From Scalesia atractyloides (Eukaryota > Streptophyta > Magnoliopsida > Asterales > Asteraceae), in assembly GCA_947069175.1 (NCBI GenBank), contig CAMTDV010000023.1, positions 86,376,391 through 86,440,390 on the forward strand: a stretch of DNA of 64,000 nucleotides, read 5' to 3'. Every line of letters begins with the position of its first letter. Positions within the stretch are counted from its first letter, which is position 1. Position numbers and translations under genes: made by a program. The notes below the pieces were generated by a model. It was not told where the DNA came from, did no database searches, and saw only the letters and a program-made list of their open reading frames with translations. Below are positions 33,160-45,935 of the stretch, one piece after another.

Positions 33160-33930
33160 CTAAACTAATTCCTAGCCCAACATCACCACTAAAATTGGCA
33201 CATACTTGTTCTTTTTTTTCTCAGTGAAATTGAATTTTAATAATTTCACATTTTGGTATTTGATCACTAATAATTTCACCTTCAAAAGTTCCCACTAGCA
33301 ATCCTAACTTAAAAACAAACTAAGATTTACTCATAGTGCGTTGCGACGGGGAATCCGCATACAAACAAATTATATCACTATACAGCTGCAAAATACCTAT
33401 GACCTGGTGTTGTGACCTGACACCCTGAAGATTACAAACCCGCAACAGCCACCACCGTTGCCACTCGCGATTGTGGCCAGCGAGGGATTTGCCCAATTTT
33501 TAAGAAATTTAAATGAAAGCGTATTTGGTTTTTATAAAAAAATAATAAAAATTATAATGTGTGTTTAGTTTTCTTTAAAAAGATTAATGAACGAAAGCCA
33601 TAAGAAGAAAATAAATTATTGTGTTAAAGATGTATATTATTAATAGTGTAAAAGAGTTAATTTGAAATTTAAAAAAATGATAGCGGCTACAATGAATTTA
33701 TGACATGTTATAATATATAACTTATTGTAATTATATATACAAATTTTAAATTTAATGTTTTCTTTATTCAGTTATAAATAACATATAAATTATCATATCA
33801 ATCATATTGACATGTGTAGGTAAGTTATTCAAAATATGATTACATGTATATATGAGTTGTAAATTCCTACACATAAAAAATTTGTAAATTCCTGTTATAC
33901 AGTTGACACAACATTTATGATAAACACATA
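33160..33930. other. AT-rich intergenic DNA
   Basis: No gene or repeat recognised. Confidence 0.5.
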
Positions 33931-34300
33931 AAAGTAAAAAAGGAGATTGTAGTTCTCAAGATGTAATTTAATATATAATAAATAAATAAATTGGGATGGC
34001 ATCATATGGTAAATGATTAAAACATTAGAGGCCCATTAAAAAAGATAGTTGAAAAAAATAAGAAAACATGAAGTCGGATAGGGTTTTGAAAGAAGAGATA
34101 AAGTTAAAAAAAGACTGTAGTTTTCTAGATGTAATTTAATTTAATTAATAATAATATAATTAATTAATATATAGTATATAATAAATAAATAAGGATGGCA
34201 TCATATGGTTAAATGATTAAAACATGAATCAGAGGCCATTAAAAAAAGGAGAGTTGAAAAAATAAGAAAACATGAAGTCGTATACGGTTTTGAAAGAAGA
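33931..34300. repeat. Tandem duplication of ~170-190 bp
   Basis: Two adjacent copies (about 33931-34100 and 34101-34300) share TGTAATTTAAT, AATAAATAAAT...GGATGGCATCATATGG, GAGGCC(C)ATTAAAAAA and AAGAAAACATGAAGTCG. The second copy carries an extra TTAATTAATAATAA-type insertion. Not coding. Confidence 0.7.
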
Positions 34301-34547
34301 GAGAGCTGGAAGGGAACTAATTGGAGACTAAGGAGAGGGCGTCTACCTAGGTAATTTAACTAATTGGTAGTGGCAGTTGCTTGTTAAAAAGAAGATCCTA
34401 AGTTTAAATTTGGGCAAAGCAAGTACTTAAGAATTATTGGTGGGTAATATATTCCGTTAAAAAGTAGAAAAAAATAAAGAAAAGAAGCAACCGCCCAGGC
34501 ACCTCAATTGTTCTACGGTGGCAATTCAAAAAATTCAAAAAAAATAA

Positions 34548-34747
34548 GAAGTTGGCTAGTACATTGTCAAAAGTAAAAAGAATGCCTAAGTTTTAGGATC
34601 AATAGGTTCTGGGTTCGATTCCCGGGTTGGGGGGGGGGGGGTTTCCCATAGTTATTGGGTTTCCTCCTATATTGGTGTATATGCATTATGTCTACTGGAG
34701 ATAGATATGGTCGGGTGTTCTGCTCGTGGCACGATGAGGAGAGGGTG
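34548..34747 (+). mobile_element. tRNA-derived SINE-like sequence, cut by copia insertion
   Basis: A perfect Pol III B box, GGTTCGATTCC (34612-34622), inside CTGGGTTCGATTCCCGGG. A weak A-box-like TTGGCTAGTAC is near 34552. Then come a G run and a body (TTATTGGGTTTCCTCCTAT...GGAGATAGATATGGTCGGGT) that recurs at 50368-50440. This is a tRNA-like head plus unrelated body, as in plant SINEs. It ends abruptly at the LTR start at 34748. Confidence 0.5.
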
Positions 34748-34899
34748 TTAGACCCTAATGGTTTATACATTAGCTTAATCTATTAGTGTTGGGCTAGTTT
34801 GCTTTTTTGTAATTAAAGACTTGTATTAGAATGGGCTTAAGGGGATAATGGGCTTAGGTTTAGGGGGAGTAGTGGACTAAACTCTCCCTATAAATAGTT
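34748..34899 (+). repeat. Truncated 5' LTR of the copia element
   Basis: TGTTAGACCC... matches the first ~150 bp of the 3' LTR (TGTTAGGCCC at 50001) up to and including the TATA box CCCTATAAATAG. After that the two diverge completely. The rest of the 5' LTR and the primer binding site are missing here, replaced directly by leader sequence. Confidence 0.75.
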
Positions 34900-35360
34900 C
34901 TGGTTGCATTTCGGATAGAATTCGGAAACGTCTTCTGCTTGCATTTCGGATAGAATTTTGATCTTCTGGTTGCATTTCGGATAGAATTCTACTCTTTTGT
35001 TTGAATTTTGGACATATTTCGGATCATCCTGTTGCATTTTGGATAATTGTTTAAATTTCAGGATTTCGAATCAATTTGTTTGAGTTTCGGATAATCTTCA
35101 AAGTGGTTCGGAAATCCTCTAGAGTTTCGGTAATCACCAAGTTTTTGAACTACTTTTTCGAATTGATTTTGGATTCGAAGCGCTGTTTTGAATTACTCAT
35201 TGTTTCAAACTCCTTTCAAAGTTGTTGTTTCGGATACTGTTCCGAGTGGACCCTTTCGGATTGGACTGTTTCAAATCGTACCCTTGCTGTTTTGGGTTGT
35301 TCACTTTTATTATTAAAAAAATACTTAATCACTATTTGTAAAGTTAAAACAAACGGTGTT
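34900..35360 (+). repeat. CGGAT-rich leader of the copia element
   Basis: Three direct repeats of TTGCATTTCGGATAGAATT (about 34904, 34939 and 34969), then many further TTTCGGAT/TTCGAAT variants to about 35290. The same word style returns at 47160-47440 downstream of pol. Not protein coding; the frame at 35076-35429 is mostly this repeat. Confidence 0.6.
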
Positions 35361-36430
35361 ATGACTGCTACGGATCTTGCTAATGCTACTTTGGCTGCTA
35401 TCCAGACTCAATCTCTAGCGTTTCATTAAGAACTCGATCAGGTTATTGGCATGTCTACCAAAGTTCCTAGGTTGTTGTTTGAAGAGATTACTACGAGTGG
35501 AAATTTCGTTTTGAATAGTATTTTAAGGCAAAGGAACCTGGGGTTTGGAGGCGTATTAGAGATGGACCTCGTACCATTATGTATGCTATAGAAGATGACC
35601 CTCTAACTCAGATTCCTAAACATAAAAATTTGTGGATAGATGATGATCGAAGGATTAAAGATGAGGATGATAAAGCTATGGAAAATCTCACCATGGCACT
35701 AGGTCCAGACATCTAAATTGCTGTCAGGAATTGCACGAACATGAAGGAATATGGGATGAGCTTAAAAACTTGTATGAGGGTAATGCAGATAAGAAGGCTA
35801 GCAGGGTGAATATGTTTAATCAGCAGTTTAGTTCATTCAACCATATTTATGGTGAAACTATTGAAAATCAAATCAGAAGATTCGTCAAACTGATTTCACA
35901 AATGATATGCGACAATATCACTATAGAAAACAGTGGGATGAATTGTCAACTTTTGAATTCGTTGCCGAAGAGCTGGGATGCTGATGTTTCTATGATCAAG
36001 CGTACAAAGAATCTGAATGAAGTCATACATACTGAGTTGATTGCCACAATCAAGTCGTGTGAGATTGATAACCAGCAAAGAGAGCTTAATCATAAGAATT
36101 CGATGATTAATGTCGGGTTGACCAGCTCCAACAATGCTTTAATATCTCACAGTCATCCCAACATTGTTTTCAGTCCTTTTCATAGAGCTAGATGTGTCCT
36201 GGAATTTGGCTATGGCAACATTTCAGGCTGAAAAGTTTCAGAAAAAGTATGGTCGTCGTCCAATGTCGAACATTCGCACTGGATCGTTAAGAGACAAACT
36301 GAGATGCTACAAATGTTATGAGCCGGGTTGCAGGGGATTGCAAGAAGGCACCAGTAGCGTATGAGGCTACTCAGGCAGCTGCTGCTAGAAACACAAAAAG
36401 ATCTATGGTTGCTGTCACACATGTTCAAAC
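35361..36430 (+). pseudogene. gag: Copia Gag, N-terminal half
   Basis: Starts ATG at 35361 (MTATDLANATLAAIQTQS), then breaks frame. A later frame gives KAKEPGVWRRIRDGPRTIMY, DDPLTQIPKHKNLW and DKAMENLTMALGPD, the Gag start typical of SIRE-like elements. From 35731 comes IWDELKNLYEGNADKKASRV, then QIRRFVKLISQM and LLNSLPKSWD, which match the UBN2-type copia Gag core. A degenerate zinc knuckle begins CYKCYEPGC near 36307, where the expected His/Cys half is shifted out of frame. Several stops and frameshifts. Confidence 0.75.
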
Positions 36431-36639
36431 TTCAACGAGCAAGGGAGATACAGGAGTAGGAAAGGCTTTGATGGAACAACAATAACATGGTTTCAATTAG
36501 GCAGATGTTGGGGCACAAATGGAGTCAGTCAAGATCTCTGAAGTTGAAAAAGTCAATCATCAATGCTTGATGGCACAAACTAAGGAACCTAATCACTCTC
36601 TGAAACGGTAAATTCTCTTTTATGTTCTGAACATTGTAG

Positions 36640-38470
36640 ATTAAGATTGCACAGATGAGAGCGCATAATTCTACTTTATTCAGTGATTACAACAGTGCAA
36701 TGTCAAAGTGCATCAGTCTTCAAGAGAACAATAAGATACTCTATGAAAAGATTGACGCATTAAAGCAGGACATAGCTAAGCTCTACTTGGACATAAATCA
36801 ATAGAAATGTTGGGTCCATGATTACAAAAATAGACTAAATGTAAGAACTTTGGAATGTGACTCTGTGAGAACTGGGCTGAAATTCTCACTGTAAGTATCA
36901 ACAAAATGTTTTGAACTTTAAAAAAATTGATACTTCTAGCGACACTGTTGTAACTTATGCAATGCGTTCAAAGATAACAAGGGTAAGGGTTTAGGTTATA
37001 AACAGGTTCCACCATCATATAATCAAAATTATTCTAGAATGCCCACTACTGAGAAAGAGTTAGAAAACTATGATAAAATGATTTATGGCAAACCAAGCGA
37101 CTATATTCCTTGGGAATAGTTCAAACCAAAGAATGCCAGACCCACTGATTTTAAAAAACCCATGAATTTTGTTAAAAACGTGAACTTGGATAAATATTGT
37201 TCAAATGAATCAATTGGTAAGACAGAATAAGAAAAGGAGTCCATGAAAACTCATTAGAAGAGCACCAAGAACATGTATCAAATTCAAATTCTGTAGACAA
37301 TATTTGCTGTTTTAGTTCATATGTAGAGTCACGATAGTTGAAGAGAAATCGGAAGTGGATGATGACCACATTCAAATGATGCTGATAATTTGGATGTTTC
37401 TTTATGTTTTGAACATGATTTTTACGTTTGGAACTATGTTTAGTTATGCTTGCTGAGACTAAGGGCTTTTCTAACAATATTTATGATAATGTTGCTAAGA
37501 CTGAAAATTTAGATGATGTGGTTTTTAAATCTGCTTGTAATGATAATGTTTTACTAGATGTGTCTGATGCATCTGCTGATGAATTTGAAACACCTGTTTC
37601 GGGTGATTCAAACAACTGTTCTAGTGTGCTTGAGACCTCAACTGATGCCTCAAAGCCTCTGAATATAATGATATTGCAATAATACTGTGTCTTATTGTGT
37701 AAATGAAATAAATGATTTATAGTTTGATAATCATACTGTAGATTCTGGTACATTAGATAATGAGCATAGTGTTTCTGAAGATTTTAAACAAGTTGCACAG
37801 TTTGAATCAGATGACAACCAAATTGTTTTAAATAAAAATTGCTCATCTGATGAATCAGATCCAGCAGATCTAAAAGGCTCAAGGACTGAAGAAAAGGTCT
37901 CTAGGAAACTAATTCTATAGCTAATCCCAAAAGAGCGGAGTTTGAAGCAAAGGTTTTTATAGAAACTGATTCAATAGTCGATTCCGTAATATTAGTTTCT
38001 AAAGAAACTAAGCCTACGGAATCTGCTCCTTTAAAGAAAGGCAATCACGTAAAAACAAAAGAAAAATTCAAAACAAAAATTCCTCAACTGCTGTTAAAGA
38101 AAATCAAAAGGAAAACCCACCTTAGAAGTTAGATGAATCTAAGTTGAAGGTAAAATTATCGATACTCACTCTTGTGGTGATGATTGTGAGTAGGTTACAT
38201 CTAAGGTTAAACATGCACACAAGCAATCAGTACCAATGGAAAGAAGAGACCCAATCAGCTCCCTAGAATAAATCAAGCTGACTGAATGTCTTTTTCTTAA
38301 AAGCAAAACTTGTTTTAATTGTCGAATTCGCGGACACATAGTTAGAAATTATGTTCATCGTCCTTTCGTGCCTTACTACTTAAGGAACACATATCATCAG
38401 ACGGCTACATATCGATCGTATGGAAGTCGATTCACTCAAGCCAGCCATCTGGTGGAGACTGGAATGTGAC
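36640..38470 (+). pseudogene. Copia Gag C-terminal region and second zinc knuckle
   Basis: Fragments of a helical, Glu/Lys/Leu-rich protein, for example NNKILYEKIDALKQDIAKLY near 36730, then acidic Ser/Asp-rich stretches (37428-37680). A CCHC knuckle near 38311-38353 reads CFNCRIRGHIVRNY, with its last Cys changed to Tyr. Many stops. It fits the long Gag tail of SIRE-like elements. Confidence 0.6.
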
Positions 38471-38774
38471 AAAGAAACTTAATCAAAGGATTTCAATCAC
38501 AAACAATTTCCAAAATCAGTTAGTAAAATCAAAAGTAACATCACCAAAAATTGCTTCAAACAACACAGATTCTAAAGTTTGGAAACCCAAAGATATTGCT
38601 AGATCTCAGTCTCATTGTTCCCAATTGTCAAATTCAACATCTTCCTCTCAAACCTCAAATTCTCTAAAAGTCATATGATCTTTCGTGAGGTTTCGTATAC
38701 AGACAGTAATGGACAACCCTGATAAAAAATGGTTTGGGTTCCAATTTCTAATTAATCCCACTGTGTGTGTAGGA

Positions 38775-39100
38775 ACAGCTATGGAGGGCTATCATCGGTT
38801 TATCGATAGTGGTTGTTCCAGGCACATGAAATGAGAATTTCCTAGTTGAATGATATAAAAATATTCGATGGTGGAATTGTCAACTTTGAGGGAGGTGAAA
38901 CCGGAAGAATAACAATGAAGGGTACAGTAAAAAACGGGGTTCACAGCTTCTCAGATGTCAATTATGTTCCTGAATTGAAACACAGTCTCTTGAGTGTCTC
39001 TCAGATGTGTGATAAAGGTCTAGAGGTTCTCTTCACCAATGTTGGATGTGTAATTTTGAAGCTAGGGATTGTAATACCAAAAGATTTGTTTTAAAATGAA
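38775..39100 (+). pseudogene. Copia protease domain
   Basis: Contains FIDSGCSRHM, the aspartic protease active-site region in the copia form (D-S-G-C/A-S-x-H-M). Then, in an open frame at 38846-39094, VNFEGGETGRITMKGTVKNG and LKHSLLSVSQMCDKGLEVLF, a stretch always found after copia protease. Two stops right after the active site (near 38833 and 38845) break it. Confidence 0.8.
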
Positions 39101-39179
39101 GAAGAACGTCGGGGAAATGCTTACGTGCTTGACGTAAAAAAGCCCTCACTAATTAAGTTACATGTTTGTTGTCAGAGAT

Positions 39180-40120
39180 AGTAGATTATGATGCTATGTT
39201 GTGGCATCCTCGACTAGGTCATCTCAACAGGAAGAATCTAAATCGATTGGCCAAAGGAGGATTAGTTAGAAACCTACCAATCAAGGATTTCATGTAGGTC
39301 GAGAAATGTGAATCATGTGCTCATGGGAAACGGCAGCGTAAGCCTCACAAGTCCAAGCATGTGCACACGACCTCTAAAGTTCTACAATTGCTTCATATGA
39401 ATCTTTTTGGTCTCGCTAATGTGCTAAGTATTGGAGGCAAGGCTTACTGCTTGGTTATCACTGATGATTCTCTCGTTTCACTTAGATGTTTTTCTTGGAA
39501 CAAAAGAGTGAGACTACAGGTTTGATCAAGAAATTTATCACTCTCATGGAAAAAATCAGGCAAATGAGCTAGTAAAAGTTATTCGATGCGACAATGGGAC
39601 GGAGTTTAAGAATGCTAAATTAAATGACTACTGTGCTTTAAAAGGAATTAATCGACAATATAGTGTAGCTCATACTCCTCAGCAAATGGAGTTGCTGAAA
39701 GACGAAATCGAACTCTCATTGAAGCTGCTCGGACGATGCTGATTGACTCTAGCCTTCCATTAATATTTTGGACAGAAGCAGTGAACACCGCCTGCTATGT
39801 TCAAAACCATGCGTCGATAAACAGATGTCACATGAAGACTCCTTATGAAATAGTTGAAGGACAAAAACCCTCAGTGCAGCATTTCGTTACGTTTGGTTGT
39901 CCCTGTGTTCTCTTGCTTATGGATGCCAAAGGAAAATTTATGGCAAGAGGGGATCCATACTATTTCATTAGATATGCTAAAATCACCTCATATCGTGTGT
40001 ACAACAAGATCAAGAAGCAGATCATAGAGACTTACAATGTGGATTGGCTAGAAGAGAATCCTAGAGATGCACGAGTTGGACTTGATTGGTTTTATGATTA
40101 TTCCTCTTTGTTTAAGTTGT
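39180..40120 (+). pseudogene. Copia GAG-pre-integrase and integrase
   Basis: WHPRLGHLNRKNLNRLAKGG and CESCAHGKRQRKPHKS give the HHCC zinc-binding N-terminus. The catalytic triad can be traced through VITDD, then IRCDNGTEFKN and AERRNRTLIEAARTML in different frames. From 39736 a 181-codon open frame carries the C-terminal half (PLIFWTEAVNTACYVQN, MKTPYEIVEGQKPSVQHF, then GARGDPYYF-like sequence). Frameshifts near 39480-39720 disable it. Normally inserts the cDNA into chromosomal DNA. Confidence 0.8.
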
Positions 40121-40259
40121 TTCATATTCTGTTTGATGTGATTGTTAATGCAGGTCTCTCAAACACAGCGATACCCATTCCCATTGTAGTTGAATATGAC
40201 GCCGTGCCTTTGCAAGATGCATTGAGGAGACTCACTCTGGATCCACAGGGATTTCGCGA

Positions 40260-41690
40260 AACTACTATTGCACAACTTTAAACTTCACCAATTCAAGAGC
40301 CGGTTTCTGAATCTACTACAACAGGTACTCCTGATGATGCAGGTCACAACACTGAAGCTTCCACACAACAGACACAACAGATGACTACTGGGACCATTAA
40401 ATCCCAATATTCAAGGAGCTTCACTGTTTTCGGAGCCGAGTCCGTTGACTCCATTGTAGATCCACCGGTGATCAACATTGCATCTGCATCAAATGAGGGG
40501 GGAGAAATTTGGGATAGTATTAAGAAGTTTTTCGAATCTACAATCAAACTTGCAGGCTCCCTGCTAAGCAATTCAACAACGTGTTCAGAGAAGTCACCCA
40601 ATTGCAAACATTGTTGGTCCTGTAACTGCTGGTCTTCAAACTCGTAGCAGATCAGGGACCACTAACACATGTATATATTCATGCTTCATTTCTCAAATTG
40701 AGCCTAGGAGTATTGATGTTTCCTTACTAGAACCTGGATGGGTCGATGCGACGCATGAAGAGGTCAATTTTGAGTTGGGTTGGAAGTTGGTGAAGCTGCC
40801 TAAAGGAAAACGTGCTCTTGGAACACGATGGGTGTTCGAAAACAAATAGGATGAAACTGGCATGATCAGTGAGAAACAAAGCAAGATTAGTAGTTCAAGG
40901 TTTCTAGCAGATAGAGGGTCTAGATTATGACGAGGTGTACGCGCTAGCGGCACGACTGGAAGCCATTCGCATCTTCTTGGCATATGCATCTTACATGGGA
41001 TTTACTGTTTACCAGATGGATGTCAAGACTAGTTTCTGTATGGGAAGCGTTAAGGAGGAAATTTATATCACTCAACTCCCTTGGTCGTTGATTTAGAGAA
41101 ACAAGGCTATGACTACAAGTTAGATAAAGCTTTGTATGGGCCCAACCAAGCACCACGTGCATGGTATGCAATTTTAACAGAGCATCTACTTGCACATGGA
41201 TATACTTGAGGGACGATAGATCAAACGCTATTTATCAAGCGTGTTGGCAAGGATCTTATTCTTGTTCAGATCTATGTTGCCAATATTACTTTAGAGTCAA
41301 CCAATGAAAATCGGTGCAAGGAATTCGAAAAAGTAATGAAGAAGAAGTTCAAAATGAGCTTGTTGGGTGAATGACAATATTCTTGGGGTTGCAGGTTCAT
41401 TAGAGCGGTCAAGGAATTTTGATTCATCAAGGCAAAATGTTTAGGACATTCTTAGGAAAATTCCACATGATAGATTCAAAGCCATGGACTCCCCTATTGC
41501 TGAATGGCCTTTGCTGAATGAGGATGTTGAAGGAAGCCCAGTATATCAGACATTGTACCGATCTATGATTGGTCCATTGATGTACTTGACAACTAGTGGG
41601 CCAGACATTATGTTTGTTGTCTGTTAATGTGCTCGTTATCAGGCCAATCCTAAACTCTCGCATCTTACCGCCGTTAAAAGAATCCTTAGA
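40260..41690 (+). pseudogene. Copia reverse transcriptase
   Basis: After a low-complexity linker (40260-40700) come WKLVKLPKGKRALGTRWVFE, then the DYDEV/YQMDVK region, GYDYKLDKALYGPNQAPRAW and AILTEHLLAHGY, the ordered RT blocks of copia elements. The catalytic YVDD box is replaced by YVANITLEST near 41274-41303, so both active-site Asp are lost. Many stops. The enzyme would have copied element RNA into DNA. Confidence 0.8.
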
Positions 41691-41699
41691 TATCTAAAG

Positions 41700-41817
41700 G
41701 GAGCTCAAAACTTGGAATCTAGTATTCTAGAGATTCAAACTTTAATATGTTTGCTTTTTCTGACAGTAACATTAGAAGAAGACAAGGATCTGAAGTCTAC
41801 ATCGGCTATATGCCAAT
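41700..41817 (+). pseudogene. Copia RNase H, first part (split by solo LTR)
   Basis: Carries FAFSDSN-like and SEVYIGYMP-like sequence, the start of RNase H, up to the target site CCAAT (41813-41817) of the inserted solo LTR. The domain resumes at 45566. Confidence 0.65.
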
Positions 41818-44800
41818 TGTAATACCTGAAAATTCAAAAACCCTAAAGTAATAAATATCGATTAACTACGCCCGTTCTAAACGAATTTAATACAATTCAA
41901 ATTCGACTACGCAAATATCGTTTTTAACCACACATTATATTTATAAGTATATAATATTTAAAAATATTGTATATCAATTTTCTTAAAGAAATAATAAGTA
42001 ATTAAGTAAATACTAATAATTAATATTAAGATTTATTGTAGTTATAGTAATTTAGAGTTTATTAAATTTCATACTAAAATAAAAGGTTTGTTTTGTAACT
42101 TACCTAATATGCTAGGGGTTGAAATGAAAGTTATGAATTCATCTCATTAGACCTATTCAATAATATGGCGTTTCCGTTTGCGTTTCGAGTTTCCGAAATT
42201 GGCGAGATCATTCAACACAATTAAACCGTATAATTGACTAAATTAAATAGGAAATCTTTGGGTTTGATACAGATTATTTGTGGTGTAACCATATCATCAT
42301 GATTTCGCAAACTAATGTCACAAACACCTCTAAATCTTGTATAACACCTATCAAAGAACTTCACCACTGTCCCCCCTGCGGTGGTTCAGCTACTGATACC
42401 CCGTGGCCGCCGTTCTCTCTTTCCGAGATCCGCCGCGTCCTTTAAAGTCTCTCCGAAAGTCCGCCTCACCCGTCCCCACATCCGCATTACCTCCGGTTAT
42501 GACTTCGGTATACGGCCGCCTTCGCCACCAATGTACTTGAACCAGAAACCAGGCCGCCTGAATCGCGATGGTCACCACCACAACACGCAACACTATACTA
42601 GCTATCATTACCAGCACCACGGTCACTCCTCCGCCGCGACAACCCTCGTACCACTCGCTTTCTTTTAAGTCGATATGATTTACCAACAGGTACTTCGATC
42701 AGATTTCTTTTCTTCCTCTCTTAAAATCTGTTTCGTATTGTACTAATCGGTTACGGTGACTTTGACAGCCACCATATATAAGAATTTTCAAACCATCACT
42801 GCCCATGACGATTTCGTTCTTTTGACTATTTGAGGTAACTAGTTACATAACCCATTGTCTTATATCAAAACTTGATTTCCGGCGATGGGGGTTAGATCAG
42901 AGAAGACTACCCATGAGGGGTGGGAACTCTTAAAATAGATGACAATTTTTGTCACTATGTTCGCAAGTTTCTATCAGTAAATAATATTTCTATTAAACTA
43001 TGTAACTATGTTAAATAAATAATTGATAACTTTTAAATAAACAACTATTGTTTCTATTCAGTAAATAATCTAGTGAATAAAAAATATGTGTTTGTATGTG
43101 AATTCGTTGAGTTGCAAATCTATTTTGCATATCATATGGTGAATAGAGTGTACTGTATGATGAAACCCCTTCAAAGACAACATGTAGGTTTTTGTTTCCA
43201 TAGGAAAGACTGTATTAAAGAAAAGAATAAAATATACTTTTAATGGATTGAATGATTAATATAAATCTATATAATTTGAGTGTGCGAGAAACTGATGTCA
43301 GTCGAGTAAAATAAATAGATATTAAGATATATGTTTAATTCTACAAAGTGTTACATTCAATCGGTTAACGTTTAGAACCCTCCATCACTAGAATATTAAT
43401 CTATACATCGTAACCTAAGTTTCACAAATCTGATTCTGGATGATTAAAATATAGGTTTTTCCATTCGTTAAAGACAATTTCAATTGTTTTTCTTATGTTT
43501 TACTGGGCTCAATTAAGTACGAATTCCATTTCTTTTAAATCGTAATATAATTTTACTGTTTGTTACTCGTTAGTACGGATTCTGTTTCATTTTCATCATA
43601 GATAAATATAAATTTGTATCCGTTACTTTGTAGTACGGATTTTGTCATTGTTGGTCAGTCTTCATTATGTTATTTTAATACTTTTTATTTAGTGTTTTGA
43701 AATTGTCCGTTATCTCTGGTATGTCTGGTTTGATTATTATTATGTTGCAGCATGCCATATTAAGACTTGTATTCATGGTTGCATGTTCCCATTAGTTTTA
43801 TTTTCAGTTGTCTGTGGATTATTTACAAGGCCTTAGTATTTGTACTCTGTCACCTGAGCATGTCTATCTTGTCATTTGGGCGTCAACGACATGGCACTTA
43901 TCGTGACAGTGCTTAATAAAAGTTCACGCCGTCTCTATCTCGTGCTTGTGTAGCACCTTGGCCCCTAGAAGCGTATAGATCGATCTTAGCTCTGAGTTTG
44001 AGTATGTTGTTTGGAGATGGAATAATTGGTATGCGCTACAGTCACCGTCTCATAGGTACATAGAGTAGCTACCTGTGTACTAATCAATTTGTTTCTAGCT
44101 CTGGGTGCTTTTGTGTTACACGACTTATCTTGTGATATACTATGTCGTGTAGGTGGTATATGTTTCTGTATGTGAATATGTTCCATTTCTAATTACGTTA
44201 TGCTAAGTTATGTGTGTATTTGATTATGGTTCCGATCATGTCTCCGATTATGTTTTCTTATTGTTTAGTTTTGGGTTATGATTGGGTCTAATTATTTTCA
44301 TTATCTGATTATCTTCCGTATTTGTTGTACCTATTTTGACTCAGCATTTGTATCAGTGTTATGTCTCGGTATCCGTCTTACTGTAAGTTTTAGGTTCGAT
44401 TTAGATTCGGATGGCATGTTATACGTTTAGTTTGTCTCCGTGAGAATCCCTTTTTGTGGTCCAGTGTCTGTCTCGGTACTTGTTTTTAGATATGTTTTTG
44501 CTTTCACAACGGGTTACCACATTTTCGTAAGATTCAATTATTTTATTTTTAAACTAAGGTAGTTTAAATTACTTCGTTATAAAATATATATTCTCATAGT
44601 CATAAAATAGTTGTTTTGATTAAATAATAACTTATCAAGTTTTGATAATTAATAAATATTGATTTAAATCCAAACACTTATTTAACGGTTATTATTTTTA
44701 ACAATTCTTTTCTTTTAGAGATAATAAATTGTATTTTAAATATTTCGGCTTATGTAATTGTTTTTTTCCGCATCGGTTTCCCATATCGGTTTATGAAATT

Positions 44801-45560
44801 GTCATAAGCACTTGCTTTTGAAATCTAGGCTATTTGAATTATTCTATTTCTTAAATATAAGTTCTCAAAGTTAGAAAATTAATTATTTTTGTTTAATAAT
44901 GGTTTGCTATTAAATACGATAAATTGTTATATCTTGATAAAATTCAAACGTTCAATATAAGAAAATTATTTTGCCAACTATGCCACATTAAAAATATGAC
45001 TGTCATTAAACGATGTTTTAAATTCAGTCCGTTTATACAAGATAAAATGCTTTAGTCGTCGTGGTAAATGATGTATTAGTCTCTACATCGATTTTGTGTT
45101 GGGTTCGGTGTCTGTATGTATACGACTGAACTTTTCTTTCCGTATCAGTTTCCCTTACAATTGAGATTGGTTCGTGTAACAGTTTTTGTATGAGTCCTGC
45201 GTCTGCATCTGTTTTAAGTACTCGTGTCAGCAACCGTTTCAGTTTATTCTCAGTTTGTTATGATGTGTTTTGCTTCCCATGATATGACTTTACATGTACT
45301 GTTGATTTATTCGTTACTAAGAATTTTTGGCGCAGCCATAGTTTTCTTTTTGTGTTTGCCTTAAATGTTTTACATGCAACTTGGGATAATCTGGGATTTC
45401 AGTGAGGAGTATTAGGAAGTTACTGAGCAAGATTCTTTATTTCGGTGATGTAATAAAATGTAATTTGGATATTTTATTTAATGTTATGGATTAGTTTTTT
45501 GTTTTAATATCTGTATGAGTGACACGTCAGCCTTATTCTTATTCAGGTCGGGGTGTTACA
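41818..45560 (+). mobile_element. Solo LTR (gypsy type) inside the copia RNase H
   Basis: 3743 bp beginning TGTAATACCT and ending GGGGTGTTACA, flanked by perfect 5-bp target duplications CCAAT (41813-41817 and 45561-45565). No internal region, so it was left by recombination between two LTRs. It contains a markedly GC-richer segment (about 42365-42665) in an otherwise AT-rich LTR. Opposed frames of 95 and 98 codons there are products of that composition. Its orientation is plus if TG...CA is read as usual. Confidence 0.82.
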
Positions 45561-45565
45561 CCAAT

Positions 45566-45935
45566 ACTTGGGAGACAGACTCATCTCATGACAATGTAAA
45601 AAGCAACAACTGTGTTACTCTCAACTACGGAAGCAGAATACGTTACGGCATCTGCCTGCTGCTCCCAGGTTATTTGGATGCAACACCAGCTTGAGGATTA
45701 CAGTTTGACTTATCTTAACACTACTATTTAATGTGATAATGATGCCGCTATCCAAATTATTAAAAAACCTATTTTTCACTCCAAAACCAAGCACATTGAT
45801 ATCAAAGTTCATTTTATTCGAGATTGCTAAGATATAGGACTGATTAAACTTGAACGGATCCATACTGATGCAAATACAACGAATCTGTTTACAAAAACTG
45901 TCAGTAACTCGAGATTCAAGGTGATTGGGATCTTT
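45566..45935 (+). pseudogene. Copia RNase H, second part
   Basis: Resumes with TNTWETDSSHDNVKSN-like, then the AEAEYVT region, SCCSQVIWMQHQL and CDNDAAIQIIKNP, HSKTKHIDIKVHFIRD, all standard for copia RNase H. It ends near 45935. Stops and shifts are present. In the family this degrades the RNA strand during cDNA synthesis. Confidence 0.75.

Noticed and set aside
32460..33168. 9-bp target duplication of the MULE-like element
   Set aside because: CTACTAAT and CTAAACTAAT do not match cleanly, so no target duplication is claimed.
42381..42686. Opposed 95- and 98-codon frames as a gene
   Set aside because: GC-rich composition inside a solo LTR opens frames on both strands. No domain.
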